This document shows, piece by piece, positions 29,776-38,521 of a stretch of 64,000 nt of DNA (its first letter is position 1; every line of letters starts with the position of its first letter). The notes beneath the pieces are model-generated. The model saw nothing but the letters and a program-made list of their open reading frames with translations, did not search any database and had not been told where the DNA came from. The stretch is from Methanothrix sp. GTDB taxonomy: Archaea > Halobacteriota > Methanosarcinia > Methanotrichales > Methanotrichaceae. The DNA lies in the NCBI RefSeq assembly GCF_024518575.1, contig NZ_JANIHG010000001.1, positions 1 to 64,000 on the forward strand, given 5' to 3'. The position numbers and the translations under genes are program-made.

Positions 29776-30783
29776 TCAGACTCCCTGCTTGGACTCCTTG
29801 CTGACGTACAGTATCTGAGGCGCCTTCGGCGCGAATGCTGCGCCTGGCCTGATCGCCCTGCGCATCCTGACCAGCCTCTTAACAGGTCCCGGGATGCTTC
29901 CCTTTATCAGCATGTACTCGTTTCTCACAACTCCATAGCCGACAAAGCCGCCATCGGGGGTTATGTCCATGCCGTTCGTGCCTATGGCCATTATCCTCTT
30001 GTTGAACTCGGTCCTCTGATGGTAGCCGGTTTGGCCGAGCTGTGGAACCCTCCAGCTTATCCTGGCCGGATGCCACGGCCCCAGGTTGCCGACATGTCTG
30101 AGCTTTCCTGTGCGTGAATGCTTTCTCTTCTGGAGCATTATTCCCCAGCGCTTCACCGGCCCCTGCGTCCCCTTTCCCTTTGTGACTGCAGTTACATCAA
30201 TCCAGTCGCCAACGCTGAAGATGCTGCCCACAGCCACCTGGCTGCCGAGAAGCCCCTCTGCGGCTTTGAGCTGCTCCTCCAAAGATCGCCCTGTGACAGG
30301 TATCTCCATGATCTCCGGCACCTTCTTGGGAATGCCAGTCACAAGACGCGGATTGGTATGGGCCAGAACCCTGATCTCGCAGAGCTCATCCACCCTGGAC
30401 TCGATATCCTCCAGGGATATGCCCCTCGTCGCCTTCGGCATTGTTATCGCTCTGGCCAGATCCTGGCTCAGGTTCTCCGCCCAGAGCTCTCCTGCAGGCC
30501 GGATGCCGCCGTTGTACATCTCATACACTCTGAGCGCTGCTATTGTCATCGGTGGGACCTCTACAACAGTAACAGGCACGCTTATCTCCATGCCCTCTGT
30601 CAGGCTTCTGGGCCTGTCGTCTATCATTATTACGTGCGTCATGCCAGCTTTGTATCCGGCAAAGCCGGCCACTCCGGCCCTCTCATCGGGGACCCAGGAT
30701 CGTATCCTCGGAACCTCGCTCTTGGCCCTCTTCCTGGGGCTGAAGGCCAGCGAACCCCGCCTCGGTCGGTGTATCTTTGCCAT
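29776..30783 (-). CDS. rpl3: Ribosomal protein uL3
   Basis: 335 residues, archaeal length. N-terminal RPRRGSLAFSPRKRA, then FAGYKAGMTHV, GVTKGKGTQGPVKRWG-type loop and GIMLQKRKHSRTGKLRHVGNLGPWHP. The ATG at 30783 follows directly on the stop of the SPOUT methyltransferase gene. Confidence 0.96.
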   Translation of the reverse strand: MAKIHRPRRGSLAFSPRKRAKSEVPRIRSWVPDERAGVAGFAGYKAGMTHVIMIDDRPRSLTEGMEISVPVTVVEVPPMTIAALRVYEMYNGGIRPAGELWAENLSQDLARAITMPKATRGISLEDIESRVDELCEIRVLAHTNPRLVTGIPKKVPEIMEIPVTGRSLEEQLKAAEGLLGSQVAVGSIFSVGDWIDVTAVTKGKGTQGPVKRWGIMLQKRKHSRTGKLRHVGNLGPWHPARISWRVPQLGQTGYHQRTEFNKRIMAIGTNGMDITPDGGFVGYGVVRNEYMLIKGSIPGPVKRLVRMRRAIRPGAAFAPKAPQILYVSKESKQGV

Positions 30784-31617
30784 TTACTCCTCCAGACGCA
30801 CCAGGTTCAGCAGGGCAAGCGTCGCGAAGACGGCCTCCTCGACGCGAACCGTCTCAGTTCCCTGATGCGGAATTGTGTTGATCACGCAGCATCTCTCCAG
30901 CATCTCGCGGCTCAGAAACGCATCAACGCCCCGTGCGGGGGAGCCGAACACCACCGCAAGCCCTTTTGAGCTTGATCTCTCTATGTGGTTGAGCAGATCA
31001 AAGCTCACCGGAGCTCCCCTTCTGGATGTGGCCACGATAAACTCGTCCCTGGAGTGGAGGTAATCCTCCAGACCATCCACGACTATCGTCTCGTATCCCC
31101 AGTATCCCGGTATCTCGCTCCGATCTACAGGCTCAGCGGCGAGTGGACTCAGCGAAAAGATCCTGACGTTCAGGCGTTGCCCCTTCTGGAATCTCCTCTC
31201 AGATTTAAGGGCTATTGGGCGGTCGAGACCGACCTCAACCCATGCGCCACCATCAGATCCGACGCTTTCTACTACCACTCCGACTCTTATCTCGCCTACC
31301 TTGAGCGTTGAGCTTCTGGAGCCCACTGGATGATGAGCGGTTCTCAGAGGCGGCAGAACTCCCGCGTGCCTGAGCTCTCTCATCCTGGGGAAGAGGAGCT
31401 TCCGCAGGTACTGCGGGGTCTCTGCGTACCGCAGCACCGTGCTTATGAACCTAGAATCGTCGAACTCGTCATCGCGATACACGACGATTCTGTCTATGCG
31501 GAAGACCGCCGCAGCCCTTGCGATAAGCCCGACCTTCGCGGTGCGAAGGCGCAGATCCGCCGTCTCCATCGTGTACGAGGACGGTATCAGTATGGACCGC
31601 TCGCAAGGACCACTCAT
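30784..31617 (-). CDS. SPOUT-class RNA methyltransferase (COG2106)
   Basis: 277 residues from ATG 31617. A COG2106/DUF171 protein: the N-terminal part begins the SPOUT fold (LILIPSSYTMET-like start, VYRDDE), a beta-barrel insertion at about 95-175 (GEIRVGVVVESVGSDGGAWVEVGLD) and the C-terminal knot with VVFGSPARGVD and INTIPHQGTETVRVEEAV. Members are nearly always placed before uL3 in archaea, which fits an rRNA modification role; the target is not known. It is the first gene of the whole ribosomal block. Confidence 0.85.
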   Translation of the reverse strand: MSGPCERSILIPSSYTMETADLRLRTAKVGLIARAAAVFRIDRIVVYRDDEFDDSRFISTVLRYAETPQYLRKLLFPRMRELRHAGVLPPLRTAHHPVGSRSSTLKVGEIRVGVVVESVGSDGGAWVEVGLDRPIALKSERRFQKGQRLNVRIFSLSPLAAEPVDRSEIPGYWGYETIVVDGLEDYLHSRDEFIVATSRRGAPVSFDLLNHIERSSSKGLAVVFGSPARGVDAFLSREMLERCCVINTIPHQGTETVRVEEAVFATLALLNLVRLEE

Positions 31618-31644
31618 CAGATGTCCTTCTCTCAGGGGAGGTAT

Positions 31645-31656
31645 CGTATATAAAAA
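31645..31656 (-). promoter_or_regulatory. TATA box for the ribosomal super-operon
   Basis: On the minus strand TTTTTATATACG lies about 33 bases before the ATG of the COG2106 gene. With archaeal spacing (about 25 bases to the start site) the leader would be under ten bases. All genes from here to cbf5 overlap or nearly touch, so this may drive about 28 genes, although internal promoters cannot be excluded. Confidence 0.6.
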
Positions 31657-31731
31657 GGTTTGCATGATCGGATGCTGCTGGATTTCGCTGCGGGAGAAGT
31701 ATCTGCTCCCACGAATTGCAGACAGCACAGC

Positions 31732-31741
31732 TTTTAATATA
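31732..31741 (+). promoter_or_regulatory. TATA box for the stomatin/NfeD pair
   Basis: TTTTAATATA stands about 35 bases before the GTG start at 31775, which also has GAGGTG four bases upstream. It forms a divergent promoter region with the ribosomal block. Confidence 0.55.
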
Positions 31742-31774
31742 CAAGAACGGCTAAAAGCATTATGAGGTGTTCGT

Positions 31775-32569
31775 GTGGCTTTGTTTGATTCACAGCTTCC
31801 GATAGTGATCGTCATTCTGCTCATACTTCTGAGCCAGTCGATGAAGATCGTAAGAGAGTATGAGCGTGTCGTCGTCTTCAGGCTCGGCAGGTACAGCGGC
31901 GTCAAGGGGCCGGGTCTGTTCTTCATAATACCGATCGTAGACAGGGTGCAGCTCATCGATCTCCGGGTTGTCACAATAGATGTGCAGAAGCAGGTCGTGA
32001 TAACGAGGGATAACGTGACCGTGGATGTTGATGCTGTGATATACTACCGCGTCATGGACCCGGCAAAGGCCGTGATCCAGGTGGAGAACTACAGGGTTGC
32101 GACAGCGCTTCTCTCGCAGACAACTCTGAGGGACGTCCTGGGGCAGATAGATCTGGACGATCTCCTCTCGAAGAGAGAGGAGCTGAACCTCAAGCTCCAG
32201 ACCATCCTCGACAGACACACGGATCCATGGGGCATAAAGGTGACTGCCGTCACGCTGAGAGATGTGAGTCTGCCAGAGTCAATGATGCGCGCGATTGCTA
32301 AGCAGGCAGAGGCCGAGAGGGAGAAGCGGTCCAGGATCATTCTGGCGGACGGCGAGCTCCAGGCATCCAAGACGATGGCCGAGGCCGCTGCGCTCTATCA
32401 GCACGCGCCCGTTGCCATAAAGCTCAGAGAGCTCCAGACCCTCGCGGAGATCGCCAGGGAGCGGAACCTGATAGTGGTGACATCAGGAGCTGATGTTGGG
32501 AGCACAGCAGGTCTGGTGGCTGCATTGCAGAAAGCGGTTGAGGAGACGGGCGGAGAGAGACGGGCGTGA
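31775..32569 (+). CDS. Stomatin/prohibitin-family (SPFH) membrane protein
   Basis: 264 residues: one N-terminal hydrophobic anchor (IVIVILLILLSQSMKIV), then an SPFH domain from about residue 25 (YERVVVFRLGRYSGVKGPG, DVQKQVVITRDNVTVDVDAVIYYRV) and a C-terminal coiled coil rich in Ala/Glu/Arg. This is the slipin group, whose Pyrococcus member PH1511 partners an NfeD protease encoded next door. The GTG start follows a GAGGTG site. It probably organises membrane microdomains and is the substrate or partner of the downstream protease. Confidence 0.92.
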   Translation: MALFDSQLPIVIVILLILLSQSMKIVREYERVVVFRLGRYSGVKGPGLFFIIPIVDRVQLIDLRVVTIDVQKQVVITRDNVTVDVDAVIYYRVMDPAKAVIQVENYRVATALLSQTTLRDVLGQIDLDDLLSKREELNLKLQTILDRHTDPWGIKVTAVTLRDVSLPESMMRAIAKQAEAEREKRSRIILADGELQASKTMAEAAALYQHAPVAIKLRELQTLAEIARERNLIVVTSGADVGSTAGLVAALQKAVEETGGERRA

Positions 32570-32581
32570 AAGTGATCTGAG

Positions 32582-33847
32582 ATGGGGTCGCACCTGAAGG
32601 CACTGCTATTTCTGCTGCTGTTATCGTCCCCCTGCCTGGGGGATGTCATATCTCTCCAGATAGACGGAGCCATAACTCCGGCGAGTGATGATCTTGTGAA
32701 AGCGGCAATAAACTACGCTGAGAGCTCGAACGCGGATGCACTGGTTCTGGTGCTCGATACCCCAGGGGGCGGCCTGAGCGAGACCCTGGAGATAATTGCC
32801 GCTGTGGAGAGAACAGAGATACCTGTGGTGGGGTACGTATCACCGCCGGGAGCGAAGGCGTGGTCTGCGGGCACAATGATACTGCTCAGCACGGACATAG
32901 CAGCCATGGCCCCGAACACGATCATAGGCTCGGCCCAGCCGGTCAGGCTCCTTCCCACAGGGGCTACTGAGCCGGTGAATGACACAAAGACGACGAATGC
33001 GATAGTGGCCCTGATCGAGGAGAAGGCCAAGGTCCACGGGCGGAACAGGACCGCGGCGAAGGAGTTCGTCCTTAGCAACCTCAATCTCAACGCCGAGGAG
33101 GCGCTTGATTATGGGGTGATCGAGCACGTCTCCCCTGATATCAGCAGCCTCCTCAGATCGATCAACGGCAGCTCTGCTAAGAACAGAACCCTTGCGACAG
33201 AGGGGGCTGCAGTGGTGATCTTTGAGCCAGATCTCAGGCTCAGGGTGCTGATGCTTCTCTCCGATCCGACAATCGCCGGGTTGCTGCTGCTCATCGGCCT
33301 CTACGCTCTGATCTTCGGTATCTCAAATCCGGGCCTCGGGGCAGAGGTCTTCGGGGTCATAGCGATCGCGCTAGGGCTCATAGGCCAGGGATTCGACGTC
33401 AACATCGGCGCTCTGTTTCTCATAATCCTCGGCATGGGCCTGATCCTGGCAGAACTCCACACGCATGCCATGGGCGTTCTCGGGGTTGCCGGACTGATAT
33501 GCATCGTGCTGGGCACGCTCCTCTTCGCGCCCATAGGATTCCCGGAGTGGTATCTTCCCGGGGAGTACCAGCGGTCTGTGATCAGGCTCTTCCTGCTCCC
33601 CTCCCTGACCATGGCGGGATTCTTCGCGTTCGCGGTTTACAAGATCGCAGAGGCGAGACGCAGGCCGACTTTCGAGGAGACCGCAGCACAGTACGCAGAG
33701 GCGATCGAGACGCTGGATCCCAGCGGCTATGTCATATACCGCGGTGAGTACTGGAAGGCGGAGGCCGATGAAAAAATCGAAAAGGGGGAAACGGTCGAGG
33801 TTGTGGGGATCTCAGGCCGCACCCTCAGGGTCAGGAAGGTCAGATGA
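32582..33847 (+). CDS. NfeD-type membrane serine protease (ClpP class)
   Basis: 421 residues. A signal peptide (residues 1-20) precedes a ClpP/crotonase-like protease domain with LDTPGGGL, the nucleophile Ser95 in AWSAGT and Lys136 in NDTKTTNA, aligning with the Ser97/Lys138 dyad of Pyrococcus PH1510. Four or five hydrophobic helices follow at about 225-355, then an OB-fold NfeD domain (GYVIYRGEYWKAEADEKIEKGETV...). PH1510-type proteases cleave the hydrophobic C-terminus of their partner stomatin; the partner gene is 12 bases upstream. Membrane protein quality control is inferred. Confidence 0.92.
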   Translation: MGSHLKALLFLLLLSSPCLGDVISLQIDGAITPASDDLVKAAINYAESSNADALVLVLDTPGGGLSETLEIIAAVERTEIPVVGYVSPPGAKAWSAGTMILLSTDIAAMAPNTIIGSAQPVRLLPTGATEPVNDTKTTNAIVALIEEKAKVHGRNRTAAKEFVLSNLNLNAEEALDYGVIEHVSPDISSLLRSINGSSAKNRTLATEGAAVVIFEPDLRLRVLMLLSDPTIAGLLLLIGLYALIFGISNPGLGAEVFGVIAIALGLIGQGFDVNIGALFLIILGMGLILAELHTHAMGVLGVAGLICIVLGTLLFAPIGFPEWYLPGEYQRSVIRLFLLPSLTMAGFFAFAVYKIAEARRRPTFEETAAQYAEAIETLDPSGYVIYRGEYWKAEADEKIEKGETVEVVGISGRTLRVRKVR

Positions 33848-33851
33848 TAGG

Positions 33852-34721
33852 TCAGATGATGCTGCTTATCATCGTGCCTATGCCTGCATCCGTCAGGAGC
33901 TCGAGTATGATCGCATGAGGAATCCTGCCGTCGATTATATGTGCTTTCTCGACGCCGCGCTCAACAGCCTGGACACACGCCTCGACCTTCGGGATCATGC
34001 CGCCCTTTATGATACCCCTCTCAACAAGCCTCTGAAACTCGGATGGCGAGAACTGCGAGATGACCTTGCCCGGATCGTTCGGATCCTCTCTCACTCCCTC
34101 GACATCTGTTATTGATATAAGCTTCTTCGCACGCAGGGCGACTGCCACAGCGCCGGCCACTGTATCAGCGTTGACGTTCAGGCTGTTCCCGTCCCGGTCG
34201 ATGGCAATTGGCGATATCACAGGGATGTAGCCCTTGCCTGCGGTGATCATCAGTATCTCCGGATTTATCTCCTCGACCTCTCCCACATAGCCCAGATCGA
34301 TGTTCTCGCCGTTTACATTCATCGGCGGCTTCTTCCTCGCCACTATGAGCATGCCATCTTTTCCGGAGAGCCCGATGCCCTTACCGCCATGCTTGCCTAT
34401 GAGAGAGACGAGCTCTGCATTTATGTTGCCCAGGAGCACCATTCTCGCTATCTCAAGCGTCTCCCTGTCCGTGACCCTGAGTCCAGCGACGAACTCGGCC
34501 TTCTTTCCGAGCCTCTTCATGGTCTCCGAGATCTCCGGTCCGCCGCCGTGGACTACCACAGGATGGATGCCGATGTATCTTAGCAGTATTACGTCCTGTA
34601 TGAAGTTCTCCAGAATCTCGCGGTTCGTCATTATCGAGCCGCCGATCTTTATCACCATTATCGAGTCGTAGAACTCCCTTATGTACGGCAGAGCCTCTAT
34701 AAGCACCTGTTCCTTCCTCAT
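33852..34721 (-). CDS. argB: Acetylglutamate kinase
   Basis: 289 residues, amino-acid kinase family; phosphorylates N-acetylglutamate in arginine biosynthesis. Signatures: VIKIGGSIMT, VVHGGGPEIS with the phosphate-binding Gly run, LLGNINAELVSLIG, NVNADTVAGAVAVAL and a C-terminal GIIKGGMIPKVEACVQAV. ATG 34721. It is convergent with nfeD, only four bases apart. Confidence 0.95.
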   Translation of the reverse strand: MRKEQVLIEALPYIREFYDSIMVIKIGGSIMTNREILENFIQDVILLRYIGIHPVVVHGGGPEISETMKRLGKKAEFVAGLRVTDRETLEIARMVLLGNINAELVSLIGKHGGKGIGLSGKDGMLIVARKKPPMNVNGENIDLGYVGEVEEINPEILMITAGKGYIPVISPIAIDRDGNSLNVNADTVAGAVAVALRAKKLISITDVEGVREDPNDPGKVISQFSPSEFQRLVERGIIKGGMIPKVEACVQAVERGVEKAHIIDGRIPHAIILELLTDAGIGTMISSII

Positions 34722-34836
34722 ATCGCAGCTCCTATCGAAAATGTGGTTTAAAGCAGCTCCGAATGTGCTTCAGATCAGCACCGAACCAGAGCGATCGGGG
34801 CACATTCAGGATGCTGCATTTCATACGTCAGAGACA

Positions 34837-36540
34837 TCACTCTATGGACATAAGCACATCGCCCGGAGAGACCGTCTTGCCCGTGTCTATGTATATCTCC
34901 TTCACGATACCGCTCTTGTCCGCGTATATCGGGTTCTCCATCTTCATCGCCTCAAGCACCGCAACGACGTCGCCCTTGTTGACCCTGTCTCCCTTCTTCA
35001 CCTTGTACCTTATCAGGATGCCCTGCATCGGGACTGTCACTCCATCTCTTGGAGCCTTCGGCTGGGCCTCCTGTATGCTTATGCCGACAGGGGCGACCTT
35101 GACGATGTAAGCCTCTCCATCAACCTCAACGTTAAATGCAACGGGCGCGCTGCCCTTAACAGATACCGATGCCTTCGCCTCCTTCTTGACGAGCGGCTCC
35201 TCGGTCGCCTGTCCCTTCAGGAACTTTATGGCTATCTGCGGGTAAAGAGCGTATGTGAGATAGTCCTCCTCTTTCTTCGCAAGACCCAGCGCATCGACCT
35301 CGCGGACCGCGGCCTCATACTCCGGCGGCAGTAGGTCTGCCGGCCTGACGGTTATCGGCTCCTCATCCTCAAGGATCTTCATGCGTATCTTTGGATCTAT
35401 CTCCGCAGGCGGTCTCCCGTAGAGCCCCTTCACATAATCGCGGACCTCCTTCGGTACGACCTTGTATCTCTCCCCTGTGAGGACGTTCAGAACCGCCTGG
35501 GTCCCGACTATCTGGCTCGTGGGCGTGACCAGCGGCGGATAGCCGAGGTCTGCTCTCACCCTCGGAATCTCAGCCAGGACCTCATCGTACCTGTCGATCG
35601 CCTTCTGCTCGATCAGCTGCGCCACGAGGTTCGAGAGCATGCCTCCTGGAACCTGGTACACCAGGACATTTGTGTCTATCTTCGCGGATATCGAATTGAA
35701 GACCGGCGCGTATACTTCCATCAGCTTGTCGAAGTATCTTTTTATCTCAGTGAGCAGCTCCAGATCCAGGCCTGTATCGTAGGGGGTCTCCTTGAACGCG
35801 GCCACAACGCTCTCTGTGGACGGCTGCGAGCTGCCTCCCGAGAGCGGGGATATTGCCGTATCAAGGATATCAGCGCCTGCCTCAACGGCTGCAAGGTAGC
35901 TCATCTGGGCGAGGCCCGCGGTGCAGTGGGTGTGCAGGCAGACGGGCAGGTTCACCTCGCGCTTTATGGATCTGACAAGCTCGCTGGCGTAGTGCGGTGA
36001 TATCAGACCGGCCATATCCTTTATGCATATCGAGTCGCAGTCCATCTCAGCCAGGCGCACCGTGAACTCTGTGAACTGCTCAATGGTGTGAACCGGGCTT
36101 ATGGTGTAGCAGACAGCGCCCTGCACGTGCGCGCCCATCCGCTTTGCAACCCTGATGGACTTCTCCATGTTTCTTATATCGTTGACCGCATCGAATATGC
36201 GGAAGACATCGACCCCGTTCTCGGCCGCCTTCTCGACGAACTTCTCCACGACATCATCGGCGTAGTGCCTGTATCCCACAAGGTTCTGCCCTCTGAGAAG
36301 CATCTGCATCTGCGTGTTGGGCATCGCCAACTTCAGAGCCCTCAAACGCTCCCAGGGATCCTCATTCAGGTAACGTATGCATGTGTCAAACGTAGCACCG
36401 CCCCAGACCTCCATCGAGAAGTAGCCGACCTGGTCAAGAATCTCAGCGATGGGTAACATATCCCGGGTCCTCATCCTGGTCGCGAGTAGCGACTGGTGTG
36501 CGTCTCTGAAGACGGTCTCGGTAAGCTTTACCCTGCCCAT
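34837..36540 (-). CDS. pycB: Pyruvate carboxylase subunit B
   Basis: 567 residues. The N-terminal TIM-barrel carboxyltransferase (about 1-300; ETVFRDAHQSLLATRMRT, EVWGGATFDTCIRYL, DSICIKDMAGL and the metal-site HTHCTAG) and the conserved PYC/OADA domain lead into a C-terminal biotinyl domain with the biotin-accepting Lys in EAMKMENP. It lacks a biotin carboxylase part, so it is the B subunit of the two-subunit archaeal pyruvate carboxylase that makes oxaloacetate for biosynthesis; a decarboxylase alpha subunit would look similar. The pycA partner is not adjacent. ATG 36540. Confidence 0.9.
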   Translation of the reverse strand: MGRVKLTETVFRDAHQSLLATRMRTRDMLPIAEILDQVGYFSMEVWGGATFDTCIRYLNEDPWERLRALKLAMPNTQMQMLLRGQNLVGYRHYADDVVEKFVEKAAENGVDVFRIFDAVNDIRNMEKSIRVAKRMGAHVQGAVCYTISPVHTIEQFTEFTVRLAEMDCDSICIKDMAGLISPHYASELVRSIKREVNLPVCLHTHCTAGLAQMSYLAAVEAGADILDTAISPLSGGSSQPSTESVVAAFKETPYDTGLDLELLTEIKRYFDKLMEVYAPVFNSISAKIDTNVLVYQVPGGMLSNLVAQLIEQKAIDRYDEVLAEIPRVRADLGYPPLVTPTSQIVGTQAVLNVLTGERYKVVPKEVRDYVKGLYGRPPAEIDPKIRMKILEDEEPITVRPADLLPPEYEAAVREVDALGLAKKEEDYLTYALYPQIAIKFLKGQATEEPLVKKEAKASVSVKGSAPVAFNVEVDGEAYIVKVAPVGISIQEAQPKAPRDGVTVPMQGILIRYKVKKGDRVNKGDVVAVLEAMKMENPIYADKSGIVKEIYIDTGKTVSPGDVLMSIE

Positions 36541-36717
36541 ATAGATCCCCCAAGCATCATCGCTCTTCCCTTAAAATACCTTCGATCGCGCTTTCAGGTA
36601 GCTGGTATGAAACCTCTCTGGAACGACAGGACCGATGATTTTCACACTGTGCATCCATCTGAAAAGCGCTGTTGCATGCTCACAAAATCTATATTCTTTC
36701 AAAGCCTGGTAACCACC

Positions 36718-37167
36718 ATGAAAGCTCTGTTCGTGCTTCTCTCACTCGCCGTCATAGCGACAGCGTCTGCATCGGATGCTGTGAGAATAGGTCTCTCTCC
36801 AAAGGAGATCGCCGTCATCGGCATGCCTGTTAAGAACACGACCCACATATCCTGGACCGGATACGGGGCTCTGGGCGAGTATCGATCGATCCAAGCTGAG
36901 TGGCTCCCTCCGCTCTCGGATTACAGTCACACGCCGGAGATCTACGAGTTCCTCCTTCCCACATGGACATCTCCGGGTTTCGGCGTGAACACGCACATAA
37001 AGCCGATATACGATTTCATCCAGGAGGGCTGGCAGCCGCCCAGGATCAACTACACAGAGCACACGCCAGAAATAGCGGAGTTCATGAGCGAGAGCTGGCG
37101 CCCATCACCGCCGAGCGGAGAGCCGTACACCGGCGAGGGCACAGGGCTGGCGGCGTTTCTGAGATGA
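36718..37167 (+). CDS. Small secreted protein with W-x-PP/HTPEI repeats
   Basis: 149 residues from ATG 36718, with a signal peptide (MKALFVLLSLAVIATASASD). The mature part holds about three imperfect repeats of some 35 residues: W-(L/Q)-PP, then Y-x-(E)-HTPEI-x-EF, then W. I do not recognise the family. A TATA-like ATCTATATTC lies about 30 bases upstream. The repeats suggest an envelope protein; function unknown. Confidence 0.55.
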   Translation: MKALFVLLSLAVIATASASDAVRIGLSPKEIAVIGMPVKNTTHISWTGYGALGEYRSIQAEWLPPLSDYSHTPEIYEFLLPTWTSPGFGVNTHIKPIYDFIQEGWQPPRINYTEHTPEIAEFMSESWRPSPPSGEPYTGEGTGLAAFLR

Positions 37168-37212
37168 GAAAACGTGAAACGAAAAGAACCAGAGTTTGTG
37201 AGATGATCGTCT

Positions 37213-37803
37213 TTGAGAAGGCTGATAGTTGCGAGAATCGTTCATTCCCCAGAGGACATGGGCTCGATGAGGGAGGGGCTTGAGAGGATAAGCGTCTCCC
37301 GGGTCGGGAGAGAGCGTTGGGAGGAGAACCGCAGAAGGATCGAGCGATTCTGGGATGAGCTCGAGAGAGAAATCAACCGCTTAGATCTCGATCCTAAGAG
37401 CCTGCGGATATACCAGGACGGGCTGCCTGCAGGCGGAGAGCTGGGGGAAAAGATAGTCAGAGAGACGGCCTCGAAGGGGAGCAGAAACTACCAGATCATC
37501 ATGAAGCTCCTGGAGAGGGGCGCCAGGATCGAGGCCACAGAGAGCCCCGAGCTGCTGTTAAGGGAGTACCAGCACATAGTTGCGATGGTATCAAAGAGCG
37601 GAGAGGAGCAGAGAAGAGCAGTGGAGGCCTACAACCAGGAGAAGGATCGCCTCCTGGAGGAACGGGACGCGTATATCGCCAAAAGAATATCCGAGACCCT
37701 GCTCGATGGGGAGACAGGCCTTCTATTCATTGGCGCCCAACACAACGTCATTCCCAAGCTGCCGCCGGATGTGGAGGTATCGTATCTGGGAGACGCCGGC
37801 TGA
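37213..37803 (+). CDS. Conserved protein of unknown function
   Basis: 196 residues, probably starting at TTG 37213 (an in-frame stop lies three codons upstream, and no better start exists). Starts RRLIVARIVHSPEDMGSM, is helical and charged in the middle (residues 30-160, coiled-coil-like with many Glu/Arg), and ends with a beta strand and LLFIGAQHNVIPKLP. Soluble. Similar open frames are known to me from methanogens only as hypothetical proteins. Follows the small secreted protein by 45 bases and may be cotranscribed. Confidence 0.6.
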   Translation: MRRLIVARIVHSPEDMGSMREGLERISVSRVGRERWEENRRRIERFWDELEREINRLDLDPKSLRIYQDGLPAGGELGEKIVRETASKGSRNYQIIMKLLERGARIEATESPELLLREYQHIVAMVSKSGEEQRRAVEAYNQEKDRLLEERDAYIAKRISETLLDGETGLLFIGAQHNVIPKLPPDVEVSYLGDAG

Positions 37804-37879
37804 GTTACAAGAGCTGGCTCCAGGCCGCGGGCCCGAACAGCTGAACCTGAAGCGCATCCACCGGAAGATAGTTTTCACT

Positions 37880-38521
37880 CTACTCAGTTGGTATCTCCCG
37901 CATATCCCTCTCTATCAGCGCCATCTCCCTCTCGGAGAGGGCAGACGGGCTCACGGGAACGATCAGTATGCCTCTGCTTATGAAGATCATCTCCATGATA
38001 TCGCGCAGGAACCTCATGACATGAACGAAGCTGTTCATGACCATCAGAAGCTCCAGACCGTCCAGAAGTACGACAGGATTCTGGCTCTTATCAAGGAACC
38101 TCGCAACTATGTCCGCCATGATCTCGAGGTTGTTTATGCTCACATGGCTCTCGCCGCGGTTGCTTATCCAGAAGATCGGCGTGGTCTGAAGCACGTATTT
38201 GCTTCTGATTTGCTCAGGGGGGAGGGTTGTGAAGCAGAGGCCCTGCGCCCTCTTCTGGCTGCAGCTCTTGCACGGGCATGATAGCGTGCACTCCTCACAC
38301 CCTATGCTCTCGCAGTTGAACGCATCAGGGTGCTCGCAGCTCGCACACGGACCCCTTACGAGAGAGGAGAAGATCTGAAAGCTGAGCTCAGGCTTTTTCT
38401 CCTTGATCAGATATGCGGAGCCCCGCGAGAGCTCTTTCGAGCTCCTCACACCTACAGGCTCGGTGAGCGGCACAACACGCGGCCTTCTCCTGAATATATT
38501 AAGTATGTTCAGGATGCCCAC
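37880..38521 (-). CDS. DUF835 protein with a cysteine-rich module
   Basis: About 213 residues from GTG 38521 (start uncertain; it overlaps the kinase gene by 23 bases). The N-terminal half has nine Cys between residues about 58 and 95 (patterns C-x2-C, C-x4-C-x2-C and C-x-C-x2-C), which could hold a metal or Fe-S cluster. The C-terminal half is a DUF835 domain (LLDGLELLMVMNSF-x-MRFLRDI), a module often found in archaeal signalling proteins. Third gene of the regulator operon; a redox or metal signal input or output is inferred. Confidence 0.6.
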   Translation of the reverse strand: MGILNILNIFRRRPRVVPLTEPVGVRSSKELSRGSAYLIKEKKPELSFQIFSSLVRGPCASCEHPDAFNCESIGCEECTLSCPCKSCSQKRAQGLCFTTLPPEQIRSKYVLQTTPIFWISNRGESHVSINNLEIMADIVARFLDKSQNPVVLLDGLELLMVMNSFVHVMRFLRDIMEMIFISRGILIVPVSPSALSEREMALIERDMREIPTE

